This document shows positions 57,370 to 64,000 of a DNA stretch of 64,000 nt, in pieces. How positions within the stretch are numbered: position 1 is the stretch's first letter; each line of letters begins with the position of its first letter. The notes below the pieces were generated by a model. It was not told where the DNA came from and searched no databases. It was given only the letters and a program-made list of their open reading frames with translations. The stretch is from Halomarinibacterium sp041392125 (GTDB lineage Bacteria; Bacteroidota; Bacteroidia; Flavobacteriales; Flavobacteriaceae): positions 1 to 64,000 of the forward strand of contig JAWKMR010000006.1 of NCBI GenBank assembly GCA_041392125.1, given 5' to 3'. A program made the position numbers and the translations under genes.

Positions 57370-60096
57370 ATGAATAAATTACTTTTTTTACTATTGCTTT
57401 TTTCGTCTTTTTTGGCTACTTCGCAAAGCATTAAGCTTCGCGGTTTTATAAAAGACAGTATTGGTGAACCGCTGGAATTAGCCAATGTAATTGCCACTGT
57501 AAAAGCCTCCGGAGATATTGAGTCCTATGCCATTACCAATTACGAAGGACGATTTCAGTTAGATCTTCCCGTAAATAATGCCTACCTCTTACGAGCTAGT
57601 TTTTTGGGGTACGAGACCCAAGAAAAAGAGGTGGTTGTACCCGAAAATGCAAGCGACCTTTCTTTAAACTTTAACTTAAATCCGCAAGCAAATCAGTTGG
57701 ACGGGGTGGAAATAGTCTACGAGATGCCAGTTACTGTGAAAGGCGATACCATTGTCTATAATGCCGATTCTTTTAACCGTGGAGATGAAAAAAAACTGGG
57801 GGATGTGATGAAAAACCTTCCGGGAGTTGAAGTCAATGAGGATGGCGAAATTGAAGTGGAAGGAAAAGCGGTTACCAAAGTCATGGTTGAAGGAAAAGAT
57901 TTTTTTGATGGAGACTCCAAATTAGCGACTAAAAATATTCCGGCTAATGCTGTTGATAAAGTGGAAGTTCTTCGAAATTATAGTGAAGTAGGACAGCTAA
58001 GCAGTGTCACCAATAATCAGGATAATGTGGCGATAAACATTAAACTGAAAGAAGGAAAAAAGAATTTTTGGTTTGGTGAAATTACCGCCGGTTCCGGACT
58101 TGATGCCGAAACCGAAGCACGCTATTTAGTGCATCCCAAATTATTTTATTACAGTCCCAAGTACAGTATTAATTTTATTACCGATTTTAATGATATTGGG
58201 GAAGTGCCATTTACGTGGCGGGATTATTTCAATTTTACAGGAGGGTTTAGAAATTTTAATAGAGGTGGGGGCACTAATTTTACGATTCGTGAAAACGATT
58301 TAGGTTTTGCCGTGGCACAAAACAATAGAGCCAATAGTATTGAAACAAAATTTTTGGCAGGCAACTTTAGTTATGCAGCTACACAATCACTCGACTTAAG
58401 TGGCTTCGGAATACTTTCCGATAATAAGACGAATATGGTCACTAATTCGCTTACACAATATATTGCCTCAGGCGTTACTGAAAGTATTCAGAGTAATTCC
58501 AATCAGCATAACCAATTGGGAATGTTGAAATTGAGTGGGGTGTACAAACCTAGTGTGAATTTGCAAGCAGATTACGATGTATTACTGAAAGCTTCAAAAC
58601 AAACTGAAAATGATGAGACACTATCTTTATTTCAGGATTTCAGCAATACTATTTCAGAAAATAAAGAAAATAAACCTGCGTCCATAAACCAGAATTTAAA
58701 TGTGTATTACACCTTAAATGAGGATAACATTTTTGCCGGACAAGTACAACATTTACTGCAAGAGGAAGATCCATTCTACAATGCCATAACCGATTTATTG
58801 CCCTTTGCCGGAGTGTTGCCGGTAGATACGCTTCAGAATAGATATAATATAAATCAGCAAAAAAATAGTAAAACCCACAAGTTAGACGCCAAGGTAGATT
58901 ACTACCACATTATCAATAATAAAAGTAATATCAATCTTACGCTGGGGAGTACGTTAAGCACTCAAAAATTTAATTCCTATATGTTTCAATTGTTAGATAA
59001 TGGAGTGCGGGAGGATTTTTCACAAACTCCTGAAATTGATGGCGAAACGCAACCGCTTTTAAATGATGTAACCTACAACTTTAGTGATATTTTTCTTGGC
59101 TTGCATTATAAATTTAAATCGGGGCAGTTTACGTTTTCCCCGGGGGTTACGCTTCACAATTACAACCTTAAAAATGAACAATTGGGGACTTCAGAAACCC
59201 AAAACGATTGGCGATTATTGCCCGATGTTTTTGGGTTGTGGGAAATTAAAAAGAGTGAAAGTTTGCGATTCAATTATTCGCTTTCTGCGGAATATACCGA
59301 TGTAAATAATTTTGCCGAGGCTTATGTTTTCAATAATTATAATAGATTATTTCGAGGAAATCGATTGTTGGAAAATTCATTTTCACATAACTATAACCTA
59401 ACGTATTTCAGTTTTAACTTATTTAATTACACCAATATTTCCGGATCTTTAAATTATACCCGAAGGGTGAAAGGGATTAAAAATAATTCACAGATTGTAG
59501 CTATTAATCAGGTGACTGTTCCTTTGAATATTGATAGCAATTTTCCGGATGAAACGGTTTCGGCTTTTGGGCGTTTCAGCAAGCGAATTAAAAAAATTGA
59601 ACTAGCAGCCAATGCCAATGTAAGTTTGAGTACCTCTAATAATAGTATCAATCAAACCATTCAGAAAAGTGAAAGTTTTACGCAAAATTACCGGATAAGT
59701 GCGAGAAGCAGTTTTAAGGAGTGGCCTAATTTTGAGGTAGGGTACAACCTCACTTTAAATAAGTATAATAATGGTGGTTTGGAACAAACATTTTACACCC
59801 ACCGCCCTTATGTAAATACCGATATTAATTTCTTAAAACATTTTTCACTTTCTGCCAATTGGGATTTATATAATTATACTAATAAAGCAAAAACGGTAGA
59901 AAACAACTATTCGTTTTTAAATGGTACCTTGTATTTTCAAAAAGGTGAAAGTCCTTGGGAATTTTCCCTTCAGGCCACAAATATTTTAAATACAGGAGCG
60001 ACCAATAACGATAGCTTTAATGAGCAATTTAATACCACAAGTCAATACTTTGTACTACCTAGAATTGTGATGTTTGTGGTGAAATACGATTTGTAA
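57370..60096 (+). CDS. Outer-membrane beta-barrel protein with carboxypeptidase-regulatory-like and plug domains
   Basis: 908 aa. Signal peptide (1-20), regulatory-like beta-sandwich (about 22-105: KLRGFIKDSIGEPLELANVI), plug-like domain (about 120-230: LGDVMKNLPGVEVNEDGEIEVEGKAV, KVEVLRNY) and a long barrel to the end (FVLPRIVMFVVKYDL), resembling the OMP_b-brl_3/TonB-dependent-receptor-like group. No TonB box could be confirmed. As the third gene after the two GLPGLI proteins it completes a TCS-GLPGLI-GLPGLI-barrel locus; peptide, metal or other substrate unknown. Confidence 0.87.
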   Translation: MNKLLFLLLLFSSFLATSQSIKLRGFIKDSIGEPLELANVIATVKASGDIESYAITNYEGRFQLDLPVNNAYLLRASFLGYETQEKEVVVPENASDLSLNFNLNPQANQLDGVEIVYEMPVTVKGDTIVYNADSFNRGDEKKLGDVMKNLPGVEVNEDGEIEVEGKAVTKVMVEGKDFFDGDSKLATKNIPANAVDKVEVLRNYSEVGQLSSVTNNQDNVAINIKLKEGKKNFWFGEITAGSGLDAETEARYLVHPKLFYYSPKYSINFITDFNDIGEVPFTWRDYFNFTGGFRNFNRGGGTNFTIRENDLGFAVAQNNRANSIETKFLAGNFSYAATQSLDLSGFGILSDNKTNMVTNSLTQYIASGVTESIQSNSNQHNQLGMLKLSGVYKPSVNLQADYDVLLKASKQTENDETLSLFQDFSNTISENKENKPASINQNLNVYYTLNEDNIFAGQVQHLLQEEDPFYNAITDLLPFAGVLPVDTLQNRYNINQQKNSKTHKLDAKVDYYHIINNKSNINLTLGSTLSTQKFNSYMFQLLDNGVREDFSQTPEIDGETQPLLNDVTYNFSDIFLGLHYKFKSGQFTFSPGVTLHNYNLKNEQLGTSETQNDWRLLPDVFGLWEIKKSESLRFNYSLSAEYTDVNNFAEAYVFNNYNRLFRGNRLLENSFSHNYNLTYFSFNLFNYTNISGSLNYTRRVKGIKNNSQIVAINQVTVPLNIDSNFPDETVSAFGRFSKRIKKIELAANANVSLSTSNNSINQTIQKSESFTQNYRISARSSFKEWPNFEVGYNLTLNKYNNGGLEQTFYTHRPYVNTDINFLKHFSLSANWDLYNYTNKAKTVENNYSFLNGTLYFQKGESPWEFSLQATNILNTGATNNDSFNEQFNTTSQYFVLPRIVMFVVKYDL

Positions 60097-60232
60097 ATCT
60101 TCATAAAAATCTAAAGTTTTTTCACAATTTGATATTTTATTAACGGAATTATAATACACTTTATCTAAAAACTTCCTTCGGTTTAAGAAAATTTTAATAA
60201 ATTGTTGCTTCTAACTAATCAAATATCTCATC

Positions 60233-63200
60233 ATGAAAAGAAAGCTATTCTTTGTTTTGATGTTGCTTCCATTCTTGGTTTTCTCTCAAAGCCGAATAGG
60301 TAAAGTAGCAGACGAAATTGTTACTCAAAAAATCAAACCCGGAAAATTTCAAGCCTACGAGCTTTTTAATACGGGATTTACAAAAGCCAGTGGCACTTAT
60401 AAAAATGCTGTAAGAGAGGGTATCGTACTCGATTTTAGTGCCTCTAAAGTTGTGCAACTGGTTAACAACAACCCAAAGGATATTTCCATAACGCTTCCCA
60501 TCAATGAGCGGGGAGAAACGGTTACCCTTGAGCTTTTGCAGAACGATATTTTTTCTTCAAGTTTTAATGTGCGTACCAGCGATGGTAGGGACATTACAAG
60601 CACCATGGATAGAGGGAAACATTACCGAGGTATCGTTTCTGGAAAGCCTCACTCATTAGTTAGTTTAAGTATTTTCAATAATGAGGTCATGGGTTTCATC
60701 ACTATGGGGGATGGAAATTATGTAATTGGTCGATTGCAAGATTCTAATAGCAAACACATTATTTATAATGATCGTGATTTATTGTTGGAAACCCCATTAA
60801 ATTGTGATACTCCTGACGATGGTGTAGGCTACACTGCAGAGGAATTACAAGCACCTCTAAACCGAGATCCCGGTGATGTGGTTTGTATTTATGTAGAAGC
60901 AGGGGATTCGGTATTTACTAGTTTTGGAGGAAATTTAACAAACACCACCAATTTTCTCAATGGTGTTTTTGCGCAATCCTATGTTATTTATGCTAACGAA
61001 GGAATTGCCATGCAAACGTCGGAAATGTTTATTTGGACAACAGCCGATCCCTATAATGGTGGAAATACCAGTACGCAACTTTCCACATTTCAAGCGCAAA
61101 CTTCCTCTATTAACGGAAATTTGGGGCATTTGGTAGAGGTACAGAATATTGGAGGTCTTGCAGCAGGTTTTAGCGGTATTTGTGCGGCCAATGTAGATGA
61201 CAGTCTTTGTTTTAGTGGTTTTTCAGGGACTAGTTTCAATACGGTTCCTACCTTCTCTTTCAATGTGATGATCATCACCCACGAAATGGGCCACTTACTA
61301 GGCTCACGCCATACACACGCCTGTGTTTGGAACGGCAACAACACGGCCATTGATGGCTGTGCTGGTTTTGTTGAGGGTAGTTGTCCTTTGCCTCCCTCAC
61401 CTCCTGGGGGCGGAACCATTATGAGTTATTGTCACAACGACCCTGTTGGGGTAGATTTTACACAAGGATTTGGGCCACAGCCCAATGCAGTTATTGTAAA
61501 TACTGTAAATACTCCGGGAAACTGTTTGATAGGTACTTGTAATGCACCTCCGGCAAACGATTTATGTGCTAATGCACAACCCATGAACTGTGGCGATACG
61601 GTAAGTGGAGATACCACCATGGCTACTTTTGATAATGTTGGATTTTGTGGAACAACCAATACCGCACCCGGTGTTTGGTATAGCTTTACTGGTTTTGACG
61701 GACTGGCGACATTGAGTACCTGTAATCAAGCAGCCTACGATTCAAAAATCTCTGTATTTACTGGCTCTTGTGGAGGCTTAGTATGTGTAGGAGGGAACGA
61801 CGATGGGCCCGGATGTTCAGGATTTACTTCACTACTAAATGTTTGTGTTACCGCTGGGCAAACCTATTATGTATTAGTTCACGGCTTTGGTAGTGCTGTG
61901 GGTACATTTAATCTTACCTTAACGTGTACGCCTTCTACGGTAGCAATAACATGCCCTCCTACTATTAATGTAGAAGGCTGTGGACCGGGAGATGCGCCCG
62001 CACCTTACAATTCAATAGCAGCATTCCAAGCAGCAGGGGGAACAGTAACTGGAGCAACGTCTATTGCAATGACTAATCAAACAGTATCAGGTTCTTGTCC
62101 TTATACTATAACAAGAACCTATACAGCTACAGATGGCTGTGGTTTTACCGCCACTTGTAACCAAACCATTATTGTGGATGATACAACAACGCCTACCATT
62201 ACCTGTCCTCCAGATACTACTGTAGAATGTAATTCTGGCGGAATTGCTACAATAACTGGAACCGATACAGCAAGTTACACCGGTGCAAATATTAGCTGGA
62301 GTGATTCCACCACGGGGGTTGTAGGAACTCCTACTGCTAATCTAACTGGTATTCCTGCGGGAGCAACCATCACCGATGTTAATGTGGATATTGGTATTGA
62401 CCATAGTTGGGTTGGTGATTTGGAAATACGTCTTACTAGCCCAGATGGAACAACGGTCCTCTTAGCCGACAATCCTGGTTGTGGTAATACCGATAATGTA
62501 AATGTCACTTTTGATGATGCTGCAGGACCCTTTTCTTGTGTTGGAGGAGTTAGCACAGGTACAACCTCTGAACTTTGTCCCGGAAATTATGCTACAAATG
62601 CAGCTATCAACGGTCCTATGCAAGGTCTCAATCCACTTTCAGTATTGAATGGTGAAACTGCTTCGGGTATTTGGACACTCCAAATAAATGATACTGTTGG
62701 TGGTGATGGTGGCTGTATACAGGTTTATTCTGTTGATGTATCTTGGGAAGCGCAAATTACGGTCGCAGGTGACCCTACCAATCCCGCAATTACTGGTTTC
62801 GCCACTGCCACAGATAATTGCACAACCACAATATCCTATACAGATGCATCGGCTCCCGGCTGTGGAAACACCCAAGTGATTACACGTACTTGGACAGCAA
62901 CGGATGGCTGCGGAAATTCTGCAAGTTGTAATCAAATTATAAATGTAGTAGATACTACGCCTCCTTCAATTAGTTGCCCTGCAGATGTGTCATTGGTCAA
63001 TGATCCGGGTGTTTGTGGTGCAGCATTAGATTTTTTAACTCCCAGACTGGTTGCGATAGAGAGAGGTGGTGGAAATCTATTGCAATTAAGCTTATATGAC
63101 GCTAATACTTATGCATTAATTTCAACAGAACCGTTAACTCCTAGTGGTGTTTATACAGTTTCTTTTGGAGTAGATTTTAATCCTGCTGATGGCTTAATTT

Positions 63201-64000
63201 ATGCAGTTTTATGGAACGGTTCTGCTAGAACTTTAGTATCCATAGATCCTTATAATAATCACGCAATCACTGTAATTGGTAATACCAATGAACCCATTTC
63301 TGATATTGCTTTTGATAATAATGGAAATCTTTGGGCTATCACTGGTGGTGCTGCAGGAGCTAATCCAAACAGTTTGGTTACCCTTAATTTAGCAACAGCA
63401 GCTTCAACCTTACAATTGGGTGGGTTCCCCGGAGGAGCGAAAGGAATTGCTTATGATTGGGCAGCCAACAGAATCTATACACATACCAATACTGGGGTTA
63501 GTAATTTAAGTATAATTAACCCAGTAGGTCCAACTGTAGAGAGTACCTCAGGATTAAGTACAAATTTTGCAGGTGCTACTACAATGTCCGTTACCAATAA
63601 TGGTACATTATTAATTGGCGACTTTGCTTCCAATTGGTATTCTATAGATGCACCCACAGGAAATGTAACAGGCCCTGTTGGAGCTTCGACTTTGCCGGTG
63701 TCATTTGGTAATTTCAATTATGTAAATTCTTTTGATACCTGCGGTTCAGTAACCATCACTTCGAGTCCTGCCAGTGGAAGTGTCTTTGCTGTTGGTACAA
63801 CGACAGTTACGGTTACTTCTGAAGATGATTGTGGAAATACATCAACCTGTACTTTCGATGTTACAGTTTCTGATAACGAACCTCCGGTAGCCGTTTGTCA
63901 AAATATCACTGTTCAGCTAGATGCCAGTGGAAATGCTTCTATTGTAGCTGCTGATGTTGATGGCGGTAGTACCGATAACTGCGGAATTGCTACTCTTGCT
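60233..64000 (+). CDS. Secreted reprolysin-like zinc metalloprotease with HYR-type and P-type domains (3' end beyond window)
   Basis: 1,256 codons are visible and the frame is still open at the window end. Signal peptide (1-18), propeptide-like region, metalloprotease domain with HEMGHLLGSRH (zinc His350, His354, His360) and a later CGxxxxP-type/MSYCHN turn; a short Cys-rich T9SS-type domain (about 440-570); then HYR-like modules. One carries a proprotein-convertase P-domain-like insert (about residues 680-836) and a later one a roughly 230-residue propeller-like insert (about 930-1166). It is expected to be a T9SS substrate; the sorting tail is beyond the window. No clear promoter found in the 136-bp gap upstream. 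Confidence 0.88.
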   Translation, partial: MKRKLFFVLMLLPFLVFSQSRIGKVADEIVTQKIKPGKFQAYELFNTGFTKASGTYKNAVREGIVLDFSASKVVQLVNNNPKDISITLPINERGETVTLELLQNDIFSSSFNVRTSDGRDITSTMDRGKHYRGIVSGKPHSLVSLSIFNNEVMGFITMGDGNYVIGRLQDSNSKHIIYNDRDLLLETPLNCDTPDDGVGYTAEELQAPLNRDPGDVVCIYVEAGDSVFTSFGGNLTNTTNFLNGVFAQSYVIYANEGIAMQTSEMFIWTTADPYNGGNTSTQLSTFQAQTSSINGNLGHLVEVQNIGGLAAGFSGICAANVDDSLCFSGFSGTSFNTVPTFSFNVMIITHEMGHLLGSRHTHACVWNGNNTAIDGCAGFVEGSCPLPPSPPGGGTIMSYCHNDPVGVDFTQGFGPQPNAVIVNTVNTPGNCLIGTCNAPPANDLCANAQPMNCGDTVSGDTTMATFDNVGFCGTTNTAPGVWYSFTGFDGLATLSTCNQAAYDSKISVFTGSCGGLVCVGGNDDGPGCSGFTSLLNVCVTAGQTYYVLVHGFGSAVGTFNLTLTCTPSTVAITCPPTINVEGCGPGDAPAPYNSIAAFQAAGGTVTGATSIAMTNQTVSGSCPYTITRTYTATDGCGFTATCNQTIIVDDTTTPTITCPPDTTVECNSGGIATITGTDTASYTGANISWSDSTTGVVGTPTANLTGIPAGATITDVNVDIGIDHSWVGDLEIRLTSPDGTTVLLADNPGCGNTDNVNVTFDDAAGPFSCVGGVSTGTTSELCPGNYATNAAINGPMQGLNPLSVLNGETASGIWTLQINDTVGGDGGCIQVYSVDVSWEAQITVAGDPTNPAITGFATATDNCTTTISYTDASAPGCGNTQVITRTWTATDGCGNSASCNQIINVVDTTPPSISCPADVSLVNDPGVCGAALDFLTPRLVAIERGGGNLLQLSLYDANTYALISTEPLTPSGVYTVSFGVDFNPADGLIYAVLWNGSARTLVSIDPYNNHAITVIGNTNEPISDIAFDNNGNLWAITGGAAGANPNSLVTLNLATAASTLQLGGFPGGAKGIAYDWAANRIYTHTNTGVSNLSIINPVGPTVESTSGLSTNFAGATTMSVTNNGTLLIGDFASNWYSIDAPTGNVTGPVGASTLPVSFGNFNYVNSFDTCGSVTITSSPASGSVFAVGTTTVTVTSEDDCGNTSTCTFDVTVSDNEPPVAVCQNITVQLDASGNASIVAADVDGGSTDNCGIATLA

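Noticed and set aside
60097..60232. Promoter for the secreted metalloprotease
   Set aside because: The 136-bp gap is AT-rich but has no TAnnTTTG match on the plus strand, so none is called.
1..64000. CRISPR array, insertion sequences, restriction or other defence genes
   Set aside because: No regularly spaced repeats, transposase, methylase, nuclease-toxin or integrase frames were found on either strand.

Overview
This 64 kb window is chromosomal DNA from a member of the Bacteroidota, almost certainly family Flavobacteriaceae. The signs are a low GC content by eye, a gliding-motility/type IX secretion (T9SS) type-B sorting tail beside a PorP/SprF partner, GLPGLI proteins, a DUF6089-UppS-BamA-OmpH envelope cluster, a HPPK-deoxynucleoside kinase fusion, a membrane pyrophosphatase, and promoters of the Bacteroidota type (TTTG, about 20 bp, TAnnTTTG). 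I cannot name the genus. No transposase, integrase, CRISPR array or rRNA operon was seen, and gene density is high (no gene-free gap exceeds about 220 bp).

Layout. 1-5.5 kb: 3' end of a large T9SS-B surface protein with its PorP/SprF partner, a vWA lipoprotein, and a TPR-LytS kinase with its LytTR regulator. 5.5-14 kb: gamma-carbonic-anhydrase-like protein, then a long minus-strand envelope cluster (CBS protein, nadK, DUF6089, uppS, bamA, two ompH/skp-like genes, murI). 14-19.3 kb: pdxJ, hydrolase, holin-like protein, trigger factor, clpP, clpX (protein folding and turnover). 19.3-27.6 kb: small lipoproteins, GH3-like protein, DUF2797, queuosine-precursor transporter, folK-dNK fusion, TrmH-type methyltransferase, mutS. 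27.6-30.4 kb is the only accessory-looking part: tRNA-Gly and tRNA-Leu, a 29-bp direct repeat of the tRNA-Leu 3' end, stacked terminators, tiny lipoproteins, a candidate small RNA, and an XRE/S24 repressor with tandem operator-like sites. 30.4-37.7 kb: waaA, a DegT-type sugar aminotransferase, galE, a short AraC-type protein, fabD, folA, a 2TM protein and a class V aminotransferase. 37.8-51.8 kb: a repeat-rich S74 fibre protein, TonB-like protein, thyA, a nucleoside transporter fused to a lipocalin-like domain, bifunctional nuclease, etfBA, pdhB, a DUF5686 protein, and hppA with a long C-terminal extension. 51.8-64 kb: deoxynucleoside kinase, an unknown exported protein, an OmpR-type two-component system divergent from two GLPGLI genes and an outer-membrane receptor-like barrel, then a large secreted metalloprotease that runs off the window.

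How the parts work together. Folate and thymidylate supply recurs (folK, folA, thyA, nucleoside uptake, two deoxynucleoside kinases). Outer-membrane assembly is concentrated in the bamA cluster. Surface display through T9SS bookends the window. The most promising little-described items are (i) the two-component/GLPGLI/receptor locus with three 10-bp-phased CGTTAACA-type repeats between the divergent promoters; (ii) the 27.9-29.3 kb segment with a tRNA-end duplication, a candidate two-hairpin small RNA and paired repressor operators; (iii) a secreted protease whose HYR-like modules are each interrupted by another whole domain; (iv) folK apparently starting at ATT. All functional calls come from reading the sequence; no database search was run.
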